Shown: in pieces, positions 1 through 10,929 of the stretch
How positions within the stretch are numbered: position 1 is the first letter of the stretch
How the letters are laid out: the number at the start of each line of letters is the position of its first letter
NCBI GenBank assembly: GCA_010015655.1
Contig: ML976658.1
Coordinates: forward strand, 528,166 to 592,165
Direction of reading: 5' to 3'
Length of the DNA: 64,000 bases
From: Bimuria novae-zelandiae CBS 107.79
Taxonomy: Eukaryota; Ascomycota; Dothideomycetes; Pleosporales; Didymosphaeriaceae
The notes under the pieces: generated by a model
What the model was told of the DNA's origin: nothing
Databases searched by the model: none
Seen by the model: only the letters and a program-made list of their open reading frames with translations
Position numbers and translations under genes: made by a program

Positions 1-588
1 GTGTGCGTACCACAGCAGGAGGCGAACTGGGTTGATTACTATCTGATGGAAGTTGGAGTGGCTATATACATGAAGTGGAGTATCTAGAAGATTCTGGATC
101 TGCAAGGTCACATGACTGTGTGACGACATAGTAGAATATTCTAGAGTTGTGATGTTGGCTAACAGTTGAGGTCGGGAACTTCTTCTCCGTATAAAAACGA
201 GATCATCAACACTTGACTGGGCCCCTGTGGCTTGGCAGACGAGATGAGAATGCTTAACTTACTCCAGCGATACCACAGTAGCGATAGGGCTATGAAAGCG
301 GACGAGAAAACGCCGATTATACTTATACTTAATAGCTTAAGGAGGGTTTAAATAACTTGCTAAGAACAAAGTGGGAATAACCTGATAGACGTCACTCAAA
401 GGGGAGGGTAGCACACAGCGACAAAGACAATAGCGATGCTCAAAGCCGTAGTGGGAGCGTGACTCCACGTCATTTTCCATACTATAAACAAGTCCCTCTT
501 CCGGTAGGAAAGCACATGATAAGAATTCAAATAGGTATACTCCCTCCTCCCCTCCCCCCAGGAACTCCCCAGAGAATTGCATCAACAC
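1..588. other. no gene recognised
   Basis: I see no convincing exon, RNA gene or repeat here. Open frames are short and lack codon character of the flanking genes. The 5' edge of the window may cut a gene outside it. Confidence 0.4.
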
Positions 589-975
589 TTACTGCAGTAC
601 ACACGTATCCTCTACATCCAACCCCCCATCTCCATCCCGGTCCCCTCTCCTACCCCCACCTCTCATTTTCCCGCGCACATACGCATCCGCAACCCTAACC
701 TCCCCAGTGCCTTTCACCTCCCCCCTGTTCGCCAACAGCCCATCTCTCTGTCCATCATCCCAACCATAACCCCGCTCACTCGATGGAATCGGAACATGCC
801 TTCCCTGCCGTCTCGGCCTTACAAGAAGTATCCCTAGCGCAACAAGCGCAGCCAGCAAGACAGGTACCTCGACCCTTACCCACGACTCCATCAGCCGCCG
901 ACAGAGCACGTCTATTTTATCTTTCCAACCCAGCGCAGACCTCCCCCTCCCCATATCCTTAGCCTTCCCTTCCAT
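589..975 (-). CDS. hypothetical small membrane protein or C-terminal exon
   Basis: An ATG-initiated frame of 128 codons with one clear hydrophobic segment of about 18 residues (VEVPVLLAALVALGILLV, near residues 34-51), preceded by a basic and amphipathic stretch and followed by a charged Gly/Arg/Asp-rich tail. This would suit a single-pass membrane protein with a cytosolic tail. It lies just downstream, on the same strand, of another coding-like stretch (1012-1371). Stops in all three frames within about 20 nt separate the two, so they may be parts of one damaged gene. I do not recognise the family. It could also be a chance open frame. Confidence 0.3.
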   Translation of the reverse strand: MEGKAKDMGRGRSALGWKDKIDVLCRRLMESWVRVEVPVLLAALVALGILLVRPRRQGRHVPIPSSERGYGWDDGQRDGLLANRGEVKGTGEVRVADAYVRGKMRGGGRRGDRDGDGGLDVEDTCVLQ

Positions 976-1011
976 CTTCGGTTCCCACTCGCTCCTCAGA
1001 TGCGTTTAGGG

Positions 1012-1371
1012 TCAAGGCTCGTACGGTGGCGGCGGCGTCTCGAATCTCTGCTGTTCCAGTACGAGCAAGTGATGAGTGAGGTTGAGTGTGGTTTGCGATG
1101 CCGTCGAGCTGCGCGCCTCAGTGTAGACGCTGAGAGTGTCGATGTCAGAGAGAGACGGGCGCGCTTTGAGCAGAATGAGCGTGTAACGTAGGATAGATGG
1201 GGGCTTGGAAGTAGTTGCGGTGGAGGTGGAGGCGGTGCGGTCGTGGGATATGGGAGGCATAACAGAAACCGAATCCCAAATCCACAAAAATGCGGCGGGG
1301 TATAGGGTGGAGGTGAGAAAGCGGCACCAGGTGTAAGTGTCGAAAAATTGCGTGCGAAAGGTTTCCGTGGA
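1012..1371 (-). pseudogene. unrecognised coding-like exon, possibly part of a broken gene
   Basis: Reading leftward from about 1371, just after a CAG that could be a splice acceptor, the frame shows protein-like composition: aromatic-rich start (FRTQFFDTYTWCRFL), a hydrophobic stretch ending WIWDSVSVMP, then an amphipathic helix-like region (ILRYTLILLKARPSLSDID) and a proline end (PPPPYEP) before TGA. No ATG fits at the 5' side and no donor rescues the stop at the 3' side. The downstream frame at 589-975 may be its lost continuation. Family not recognised, so the call rests on composition only. Confidence 0.25.
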
Positions 1372-1493
1372 CTGGAGGCGTGTTGCGGTATGTGTGTTTC
1401 TCTTCTTTTAGGAAGTGGGACCGTCCTGTTCGTCAAACCCCCTCTCTCCGCCAAAAAGATGTCAGAAATGCTCGTAAATCTCCGCTGCACCAA

Positions 1494-2656
1494 TTGCTCT
1501 CTGAATTGTATCTCTTAACTCGCGCTCAGTACCCGTGCGCCGTGGTACTGTGCATCCAATTGCTGACGATGGCCGTCTTCCAATAACAATCCCCCGCACC
1601 GAATATCAGGAAGGCCGCTTTTTCTTTATACCACAAGCAATCACGCATCCGCTTCTTCTTTCCCATGCCTGCAGTGTAGCTGCTGTGCACAGTGCCCGTG
1701 CGCTTCCGCATGCGGGAACAAAGGACGGGAGCGGAGAAGGTTCGCGGGCATGTCTAGCTTTGCGAATTTGGGCTGGAACCGAAAACTATTAAACATTTAT
1801 AAGATGTCTTAGACAGAGACGAGCTGGAACTGACAGTCGTCAGACATCCCACACACCCCGCACATGTCTGAGCCAGAGGGGAACTAGAGCTGTGGTGTTT
1901 ATCCCTATGCATGGTAAGGCATTGTGGAACGCCGTAGTCTCTGCCTTCCCGGCTCGCCTAGGACCTCAGCAGGTTTCATATCAAGTCCGCCACTAAGCTC
2001 ACCATATCCATCCTTTCGCTATGGTCTTTTGTTACGTAGACGCTCTGCTGGTCGCTGCTGCCGTTCTCGTCCCGCGGAAAGCGTCATCAGGAAGCAGGCA
2101 TGGGATAGCAGCTCCAGATGGGGCGCGCAAAGCTGTTGTTAAAGAGACAGGTACATAATTAACTTGATTTGCGTTGCGAAAAGACTCATTGATGCGTGCG
2201 TCCGAGTCTGGAATGTGACCGTAATGCGTTGACGTGGCACAGCACTCCCACAGTCGAGCCAACGGATCCGTGAGTCTAAGCAAACAGCTGCAAGGGAGGC
2301 ACCACAGGATCCCGGTATTCGGTCTGCCGATTGACAACTATGTGGAATCTTGAGCGTGGAATTGGTAGCCGGGGAGTAACTTGCAACAACAGAACAGTCG
2401 TACCGCAAAAGTGAATTCTTATAGGCGTTCACGGCTTGGAGGGCATAGCGCAGGTACCGAAACGCTGTAATTGCCGAAAACGCAACGAGTACCGCAAACG
2501 TAAATACAATAAGAGATACTCTACGAAATAGCGAAATAAGAAACAAAACAAAAAGAAAGAGAAAAAAGAGCAAAGAAATAAGTAACCCCTCAGCCTCTCT
2601 AGGTATGTGCAATCTAGCCCCACCACCCCCATCTCCCCACCCCCACTACCATCCCT
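1494..2656. other. no gene recognised
   Basis: Only weak open frames. One minus-strand frame (2139-2612) begins with two hydrophobic segments but has no ATG (it opens at TTG) and its distal half looks random, so I do not call it. The left end abuts the 3' end of the metalloprotease relic. Confidence 0.4.
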
Positions 2657-3596
2657 TCAGTTCCCATCCCGATAAAAATTATACACGTAGTGCATCCTCT
2701 CCCACTGCTCCCCCGTAAACCCCTCATAACACGCATCGGTGCTATAATCCATTTAATTATGAATCGGATCATACACATCCCCCCTTCTGATCCGGACAAG
2801 TCTGCTTCCGCGGCGCCATCGGACACCCATCCGTACTCTCCTTCTCGTACGGGGTATCATCGATATAATCCCCCGGTCCATCGCAACCGTAGCCCTCGAA
2901 CGTGTGTAAGAGCCCCGTCCAATGCCCGGTTTCATGCACGGCTGTCATACCAGAGGCGTAGCCGTCCATGGAGCCGCCAGGCATCGTGTTAGCGTTGACA
3001 TTGCACCCGTCGGAGGCGTACACGAAGGCGTCGGATTTGTTGGGCGCGGGGTGCGCGGAGGGGAGAGAGCACCGGCCGAGCACACCGCCAGACAGATCCG
3101 TCTAGAAGCACAGGTTGAGCGTGCGGTACGTGCCCTGACGGAGTGCCTTCATCATAACGGCGTCGTCTTTCTCGCCGACGGCCCACGCAACGTTGGTCGT
3201 CCACGTGACGTTGAGCAGGTTGAAGGAGATGCCGTAGTCCTTGTAGGCGGCGTTGAGCACGTCGAGCTGTGCGGACGGCATGTCGTTCGCGATGTCGTCT
3301 TTCTTGTCGGGGTACGCCACGATGCGGAAAACGGCGTCGACGGTGATGGCGCTGGTGTTGTCTTTGGCACGCGCGAGGAGGTCATTGCGCTTTGCGAGGG
3401 CGGCGGCACTACCGCCGCCCGTGTTACCTTGGTGCAGGCCTTGGATGGTTTCCAAGAAGTGGTTTGAGGCATGGTTGGTGTCGGTGCCGCAGTCGAAGGG
3501 GGTAGAGCGAGGTGTTGCGTTTTCTATTGCGCGGGCTGCTAGTCCGAGCCCCAGGGAGGCAAGGAGGATGGATTTGAACAAAGCGGATGACCCCAC
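2657..3596 (-). pseudogene. secreted M43 (pappalysin-like) metalloprotease, disrupted
   Basis: In pieces this matches fungal extracellular metalloproteases of the MEP1 type: an N-terminal hydrophobic signal region (SILLASLGLGLAARA), a pro-region, and the zinc site HETGHWTGLLHTF (HExxHxxGxxH) about two thirds along. The distal pieces carry the family's typical NYMDYS-like Met-turn region and the end EQWERMHYVYNFY. Lesions are visible: no ATG at the start (GTG where the signal peptide begins, 3596), an in-frame TAG at 3102-3104, one extra G in a G6 run (plus-strand C run 2779-2784), and a TAA at 2753-2755. The catalytic site survives, so decay is probably recent. The intact enzyme would be a secreted protease. 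Splicing does not repair the lesions. Confidence 0.85.
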
Positions 3597-4130
3597 ACTG
3601 GGGTAGCGTAGACTGAAGATGTTGTCCGTGCTTGTTGTGGACCGTGGTGCAGAGTGCAGATCGTGATCGTGATCCAGGGCATACTTGCTCGGCTTATACC
3701 TTCCTCTTCGCTGCGTTCTGGATTTCAGAGTCTCTCAATACCCTTCTAGGCATATCTGGTCTACTGTCTGGACATTTGCGCGGGTCAACAACGTGGACGG
3801 AAGCGGGGGCGCGTGTCGCAAGCATCGCCATTGTCACTTCACTAACAGAATGAACGTCTCACGGACTTCTCGGCCAGACACACCTATGGAGCAATGTGAG
3901 CATTTTGCATTATGATGACTACTATTCGAGCGATTCGCAGGTAAGTGAAAAGGGATTGAGAATCACAGGATCCAATTCGTCGCTGATGTACGCTGTAACT
4001 CCAGACGTGTAATACAAATACAGACACCGACACCCGGTACTTGGTAGTGACTCAGGCGCAATCGGAGAAAAAAAGCGGCATGGGAAAGAAAATGGCAGCG
4101 TATCTACATTAGGAAGGACTATCGTCATAA
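3597..4130. other. intergenic
   Basis: Upstream side of the metalloprotease relic and downstream side of the CDC50 gene. No further feature seen. Confidence 0.5.
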
Positions 4131-5688
4131 TCATGCGCCCTCACCGGGGCGAGCCCGGCCGGTTGTCGTTGCGGTGCTCGGCTGGTCGTTGTTCCACGAC
4201 AAATAGGTGTGGTCACCCAATTTCCTGTTGAGATTAGTTAGTTCACGAAGCGTTCCCGCCGAGAGGAAGGTGCGCCTTACCTTGGCTTGATGAGATGCGT
4301 CAGAGTGAAGATGGTGCCAAGGAGAATGCAGATGCCGCCTACGACGACGTAGGCGATGCCCAAGAAAGGGTTCTTGCCACCGACAACAGTGCGGGTAGAA
4401 ATGAGGACTGATTTTGTACCGCCATACTTGTGGGCCGGAAAGCCTACATGGTAGCGTTAGTAGCAGTTTTGCAAAGGAGAGGAAGATATGCGCACGGTCA
4501 AGGATCTCAAGGCGGTATCTTCCTCGTTTCAGATCGTCGTTGTCGTTTCTCATAGCCAGTTTGCTAAAGGTAGGCAGACCAGCTGTCCTCATCCATACTT
4601 GAAATGCCTCCCACGTATGGAGATTCGGGAGCTTCTCTAGACTATCATAACCATCGTCGGGGAATTGGTCTCTCCAAAAGGGTGGCGGGACAACTTCCGA
4701 AGGCTTGTACTTAGTCTCACCATACAGGGCACCCTCGGAGGCCCACGAAATCCCCTTCTCAGTCAGATTGTAGAAATCGACGCCTGGGAGATTGAGAGCA
4801 GTCAGGTTGCTGTAGCTGTCGTTGAACATGGAGTTTGCGATCAGACCGCAAGGATAGTATGGCCGTCCATCAGGGGCGGTATCGAGGGGATCGCACTCGC
4901 CAGAATTGATCTGATCTCGGGTCCTGGCCTCCCCCTTCAACTGCTCTACATCGAAACTCTTCACGTAGCGACGGTGATTCTGGTAGAAGTTGTCGAGGCG
5001 ATAGTAGAAATAAATGGGCCCCGAAATGTTAGATGGAATGTCAAACTCCAGTATGCAAACATCCGTGTCCTGCCTCTTGTTCGATAACGGCCATGTGTAC
5101 TCCTGTCGAGCGTGCGCCCACTTCGCTTTCACGGGACCAGATTCCTTGAAGGACGCCGAGACGTATTCGGACTCCATGTCCCCTAACGGACTCGGATCAT
5201 TTGGATCGATCGGGAGCGAGATGTTCGGTGACGACTCTTTCGTCAGACAGTCGGTGTAGTCCAACGCAAGCTCCTGAACCTAGCGGGGTGTCAGCCTGCT
5301 GTCCGCTTCCCTGTCGCCCGCCTCGGACGTCGCATACTTGAGCGCTCGCATAGAGCAGCAGTGCGCCGATGGGCGCGAATATGATGCCGACGATAAAGAA
5401 GATGGGTAGGACCGTCTTCGGTGTGAGGATAGGTCTGTCTCGCCCGTCAGCTGTGCCCTTCTCTGGCTCCACGACCAACACCATGCGACGACGTACTGCC
5501 ATGCCTTCAACCGCTGCTGTCGAAATGCCGTATCTGGTCCGCAATTAGCACTGTATGTCTTCGCGCTCTGGACGGTCGCTGGGCTGCTCACTCGGGGGCC
5601 GTCTGCTCTTTGTCTTCTTCTGCGTCTCGTTGTTGGGGTCCTGGCTCGATATCGAGTCGCTGTGCTCGACCTGCTGCGTCTGCGACAT
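4131..5688 (-). CDS. LEM3: CDC50/LEM3-family P4-ATPase (flippase) regulatory subunit
   Basis: Six exons (5688-5592, 5533-5497, 5434-5338, 5279-4496, 4443-4281, 4224-4131) join without stops to 423 codons. The protein has a hydrophilic N-terminus, the family block [19 protein letters not shown], a first membrane segment ([22 protein letters not shown]), a long exoplasmic domain with [27 protein letters not shown], paired cysteines and NSxFNDS glycosylation sites, and a second membrane segment near the C-terminus. CDC50 proteins pair with P4-ATPases, allow exit from the ER and help phospholipid flipping at Golgi and plasma membrane. The start is the first ATG in the spliced frame. LEM3 or CDC50 orthology cannot be fixed from sequence reading alone. 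Confidence 0.93.
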
Positions 5689-6636
5689 GGTGGGCGATCC
5701 GTGCTGTTCCGCAGCGTGGACGAGAGAGTGAACGTCGGCGCGGTGGGAGATGTTCGTCGTGAGATGCAGGTGTTCGCGCGGAAGTTAGTCTGTCCGGGGT
5801 TGCGCCTCGTTCCCGCCAAATTTAGACCACCGACCGCTGCCGCCCGCGCCACCTAGAGAAACATTCCCGAGTTCAGGGTTCAGACTACACATGCATGTGC
5901 CACTGGGTTCCAAAGGAGAGATTTTTCGTTGAGCCGTTGCGTAATGCGCAACCACGGATGGACTAGGATCCATCACTCGAATTCGGATTTCAAATCTCTT
6001 CCAAGACGTATGCGTCGCGAGCGATGGATTTCTAGCACAATCCATCACATTCACGAGTACCTAGCCTGTGGCAACACGCTGGCGTCGCTGAGCGATACAC
6101 TCGCAGAGATGTCACATCGTGTGCACCACTGGTAAGTCTTAGTAATCTTGGGTCCGCCCAATGGCGACAATGGTCAATTGTGCATTCTAAGCTACGGAAC
6201 AACACGAATATCCAAGATAACCACGCTCGCCGACCCTGAGGGTTGCGAAACAGCCAAGGAAAGAAACGCATACATCTGTGGTGTAGGGGGGTATCAGCAT
6301 AACGCATAGAAAAATGATAGAGCGGCGTGGTCGTCGCTGTGCCCGTGATGATGGAGAGACCCAAACCCAGCCGAGGGCAACCTGCCCGCACATGCAATAG
6401 CCTATCCCAAGGCAATAAACGCCCGTCGTTCATAAATCATAAGGAGAGAGGGGATGCATCCGTTGTCCCCATGCCGTGATAAAATCATAAACAAATAAAC
6501 CAGGAATACTCCAATACACCGTCCGTGTGCGTGGCTGCTTATGCAAAAGCAATGCGAGTCGTGAATATCGAGTAGATGGCGAGTTCAAGGCCAATTTGAG
6601 CGCCAGGAAGAGTGGGATTGCAGTAGTCCATATCCT
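5689..6636. other. intergenic, promoter side of the CDC50 gene
   Basis: Contains the upstream region of the CDC50 gene and the 3' flank of the SWIRM gene. No convincing exon. A poly-pyrimidine leader lies just upstream of the CDC50 start. Confidence 0.5.
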
Positions 6637-7809
6637 TTAGACGTAGTTGATGAAGTACTTGGGGTCAAACCAGCCAACCTTGTCATACACAGACCAGAGT
6701 TTGCTAGCCTTGTTGACATCGATCTTGCAGGCTTGCTGGGCGTCAGTCTTGCGAAACTCTTTGCCGATCCTCAAAGCTTCAATGCGAGCCTGGAAGATGC
6801 GGCGCTTGCTGCAGAGATAGGTAGCGCAAGAGAGTCGGAGCGTGCCCGCCAACGGAATCTCAGCCTCGTGCAGCAGGTGGCGGTCAGGGTCGTCAGTGAG
6901 CTTGAGAGCCGAGCCCTTCCACTCAGTCTTCAGCGCGTTGCTGTTGCCGGTACCGAGCGTGCCAAGGGGTGGTGAGTAATCCGGAAGCGAGTTAAAGTCG
7001 GTGTCATCGCGGGTTCCAGCCGGTCGCGCAGGCTTCGGCGAGGCCGAACTGGGTCCGGCCTCGGAGAAAGAGTCATAGACCTGAGCGCGAGGGGTACGTT
7101 TCTGAACACGAGGAGCACGAGGAGAGCGAGCAAGGCGTGGTATGCCGACCTTTGGCAACCTTGCTTGAGACCTGGAAGTTGGGGCAGGTGCCAGTTTCTT
7201 AAGCGGCTCCCTCTTATGCGTGCCGTCTCTCTTTTGACTGATCTCCCTGTCGAACTTCCGCTCTTGCAAAAACCATGCGCGCGGATTCTTGTTATATAGG
7301 TCGTAGACGTTGGAGACTACGGTAACGGCGAGTTCGTAGTCTTCGCGGGTGGGCTGGCTTCGGAGTTGAGCATACTCGGCAGACTCCATGTGCCTAGTGA
7401 TGGGGTCCGGAGAAGTTGGGTGTGCTTGCTCCTGTGGGAACAGTGGCTCGTCGGCGGCGACTGAGCTGCCTGCTTCGCTGGGGCGGAAAAGCTGCGGGTC
7501 TAGTACATCTTCGTCCATTCTGTCCTCAGGGTCCATGTTCCCTTGCTGTACGTTCGATTCGTAGGGGGAGATTGGTGGAGAGGCCAATGCGTATGTGGCA
7601 GCAGAGTTGTGCTGCAATTGAGGGGTCTGACTGAACTTGGCGTACTGTGGTTGCGGCCCCATGGTGGCGAACGACGAGAACGACGTGGTCGCAATTGAGG
7701 GAGTGGCCGACGAACCGAATGACTCTGAGCGCTTCATCTCTGGAGGCGAAAGAAGCGAGGAAACGGAGATCTGTTTCGCAGGTGTCTTCTGGTTTGAATT
7801 GTTTGCCAT
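6637..7809 (-). CDS. SWIRM-domain protein, FUN19/laf type
   Basis: Intronless frame of 390 codons. The start is taken at the ATG at 7809 (A at -3, G at +4); the frame extends upstream without another ATG. The first 300 residues are low-complexity and Ser/Pro-rich, with a basic patch. The last 85 residues form a SWIRM-like helical domain: HLLHEAEIPLAGTLRLSC, then the long helix with SKRRIFQAR, and FRKTDAQQACKIDVNKASKLW ending in GWFDPKYF. SWIRM domains bind DNA or nucleosomes in chromatin complexes. S. pombe relatives Laf1/Laf2 attach to a histone deacetylase complex, so a nuclear chromatin role is the best inference. No catalytic domain is present. Confidence 0.85.
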   Translation of the reverse strand: MANNSNQKTPAKQISVSSLLSPPEMKRSESFGSSATPSIATTSFSSFATMGPQPQYAKFSQTPQLQHNSAATYALASPPISPYESNVQQGNMDPEDRMDEDVLDPQLFRPSEAGSSVAADEPLFPQEQAHPTSPDPITRHMESAEYAQLRSQPTREDYELAVTVVSNVYDLYNKNPRAWFLQERKFDREISQKRDGTHKREPLKKLAPAPTSRSQARLPKVGIPRLARSPRAPRVQKRTPRAQVYDSFSEAGPSSASPKPARPAGTRDDTDFNSLPDYSPPLGTLGTGNSNALKTEWKGSALKLTDDPDRHLLHEAEIPLAGTLRLSCATYLCSKRRIFQARIEALRIGKEFRKTDAQQACKIDVNKASKLWSVYDKVGWFDPKYFINYV

Positions 7810-10800
7810 GATGGCTTCAATGGCTTGATTGCAAGTGAATTGAGTAGATGGTTTGTAGGAATGCAAGCGGGCAGCCGCCTGTTAATATAGATGTAGGCAG
7901 CAATCGAATTGTGTGCGTGTTGGGACTCAATCGCCAGTACAGACGGGGATTCAGGCTGGGTGGCGACCATGTACCAGTGGTGGTCTAGAAGGCAGCAGCG
8001 GACCAGTCAGAGTCGGAAGGCTGAAGTAATCGGCGGACGAAACACGTTGCGAGTGCACCCAGGCGGAGTTATCAGAAAGCGAAAAGGCGCGGCGCAGAAG
8101 GGGGACGAGCAGGTTTATGAATGAAGGAGGGAGCTCCAGGCGGCAGTCAAAGAAGGTTGCAGGCCACAATGACGGTAGCGCAACTGAAACCAGGACACAA
8201 AGGGTGGCACCCTTCGCCTGCGCCAGTCGTCGCAGTCACCCATCAGCTGGCCCTCCCGGCCGGGAATGGGCTGAACAATCACTGGTGAATCGAACTGGGG
8301 AGAATGATGTGGATTGCGGCTTGTACGGGGCCCGAATGGCGTTAGCGGCCAGCGCTACTGGAGGGACGCCGCAGGGCACACCTTCCCGAACCGCTACATT
8401 CACTCTGTCGCTACCCCCATCGCATTGCGCGTTGTGAAGCAACACGAAGGCATTGTGACTCAATTCTTTGCGATGCAGCGCAATTCACCGGCTCTGCTGC
8501 TGTCGCCGCGCCATTGGGCACGAGCGGCCTCTCGCCTGCCCGCAGAGCCACGTTGCTACCTAACCGCGAGGCTACGTGCCTCACCCAAGGCGGCGTCATC
8601 TGTGGTCGAACGGTGGAGACCAGACACCGCCTTCGTCATATGGGTGCAGCCTGAGCGCCGGAGCGCTGCAATGAATTGCTCCATGCTGCTCATCTGCCAC
8701 CAGATGACGGACGGAATCGGACATTAGCGGACTTGTGATCACTAACTCACAGAGACCTACGGACTTCTGGCGTGCTACTTTTGCATGAGGCCGGATTAGC
8801 CGCTACCTCGCCCATGGCCCACCTCCCAGCAAGCAGTCTGGGTCTCGTGATGCCTGACGCTCACGGTCATCGCCCCAAGCCACGCGGCGGCCTATGTAGG
8901 GCGAGTCACCAAGGCGAGTACGCTGCGAGCCACAGATTGATATCCTGGTCGCATCCTCCCAATGAGGGCCGCGCACTCGAGGACCCTTAGCGCGCTACCC
9001 ATGAATGATGCTGCCCTTGACTCCCCTGCAAAACATGCCGTGCAGCGGGAGCGACGCCCTCTGCAGCATGGCCGGTCGCATTGGTTCCTTGCTGCCAATT
9101 GCCGTCTGACAACCGCCGTATTGTGCCTTTGAACATGGTGGATGCGACATTGGCATGTGATGGAGGCGACAAGTCTCAGCTGGGCAGCGAGACATTGAGT
9201 GGATGACCGGATCCCACTGGTCCCGTGAGCCCTTCCCTGCCTCATCGAGCACCTGAAGGCACCACGCGGTGCGCTCGTCACACCATCTCGCGCCGTGGTG
9301 GTGGAGGGGTAGCGGGGTGTGTCTTATCGTTATCGCAAAGTGTGGGGTTGATTGATTGATGAAATGCAGGGATGCTATTTCGGTGCACTCTTAGGCGCTG
9401 TTGGCTTGTGCAAAGCCGCTGTATACCGAACCGCTCATCCCTCTCTCCTGCTCCTGGAGAGTGCAATTGGAATTGGAATTGGAATTGGAATTGGAATTGG
9501 AATTGGAATTGCACCTCGCCCACTGTGCCTCACCGATGATGCTGAGGCGTCAATGATGCTTCCAAATTCTATCCAGACCTTTTACGAGTCTGACTGTACC
9601 GTCGGACTTCAATGCTGGCTTTCATCCCCACGCCCCTCCCAGATTTTCCGTAACCCCAATATGCGTTCCTTCGCGTCGTCTTTCCTCTAGTGCCGAGACG
9701 CCCCAGGCTCTTTGTCGGACTTTGATTGTCCATCCAATTAGCCAGTGCCCAAGGTTCAACTGTCAGTCGGCAAATACGGCAAACAGCTGGACACCTATAT
9801 TGTATCATGCAATGTACCATTGACCAATGGATCTAGAAACTACAATGCCCTCAACAGGAAAGTACCGCTGCGGGTTAACGGACCCGACCGACAAACAAAG
9901 CATGTCGATCTCTTGTACCATAGGTGCTGTGCCTCGTTCAATCCAGTCACGCCCTTGTCATGGCGGGGCGCGGAAATCCAAGCAGACATACCGACCGTAG
10001 TCAAGCATTGGCTTCCTTTACCATTGCAATTGGGCTCAATTGATGTGGATGAATTACAGTACTCAGGCTGGGCGATCGAATTATCGTTCAATTCCTTGAC
10101 CCACTGACTGCAGTGACTCACTGGGTGGGTTCTACCAGGCCGAAATGGACTTTCACCGGTCCTCCCTTTCCGTTGACGCCTGAAGTGATGCCTGAAGCGG
10201 GGGCATTCACCGCCCACGGTAGTTTGCGCGATTGCAAAACCAATTGACGAGATACAGGCCATGGTTTGGGGGCATTGGACTGCAATGATCTGCTATTGAA
10301 TCCCCGAAGTGAGCCAATCGTGCGGGTATGATGCCACATCTACACTATCCGCTCGGTGGCCGGCCAGAGCACATCCCAGGCTTACGTGCAAGCGATTGAG
10401 CATCCAAGACACAATTATCGTACGCGCCCGGGCCTCGGTGTGACTCGTGACGTTCGTACCATAGGTAAACATCGCTCGTGGCTGCCGCAACAATTCGGTT
10501 GAGACTGGACCCCAAGCGGGCTTGTCCGAACCAGAGTTCTAACAACTAAGCTAGTCCACGCACCGCAACTTGTACGCATGGAACTACCATCCATACATAC
10601 GTCATCGTCAGTAATCAAAGTTTCAAATCAACTTCACGAAATCACCGTGTCAATGCGGTCTCTCACCGTCCCTGTTTCTGCGCTAGCGCTCGACGCCCAG
10701 GTTGAGATCTGGCTGGGTCGACCATTGATCGCGCATCCATCACGTGGCGGCGCTTTGGCCTCACCACGCTAATTTGGACCTCTTCGCGTCCCCGCAAAGC

Positions 10801-10929
10801 TGGGGAACTTTATTCCAACCGTCCCGTCGCGGGCCGTCGCCATGCGAGCAGCTTCATCTCCTCCGGCGCCCTCATTACAGCATCGGCGGCGCACAGACGC
10901 AGTATGAGGACATACACTGACACGCAAGC
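7810..10929. other. 3.1 kb gene-poor region
   Basis: Mixed-composition DNA with open frames on both strands but none with recognisable domains, plausible splice patterns or consistent codon use. It includes a hexamer microsatellite at 9465-9510. It may hold a lncRNA or a long-decayed gene, but I cannot support either. The right end is the promoter of the SWIM-domain gene. Confidence 0.4.
9465..9510. repeat. (AATTGG)n microsatellite, about 7.5 units
   Basis: Uninterrupted AATTGG hexamer run read directly from the sequence. It creates an artificial Gln/Phe or Gly/Ile repeat in overlapping frames, which is why those frames were not called. Confidence 0.97.

Noticed and set aside
2139..2612. Minus-strand frame with two hydrophobic segments
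   Set aside because: It opens at TTG with no ATG and its distal half looks random.
9278..9523. Open frame with a long Gln-Phe repeat
   Set aside because: Produced entirely by the AATTGG microsatellite; the rest of the frame has no coding character.
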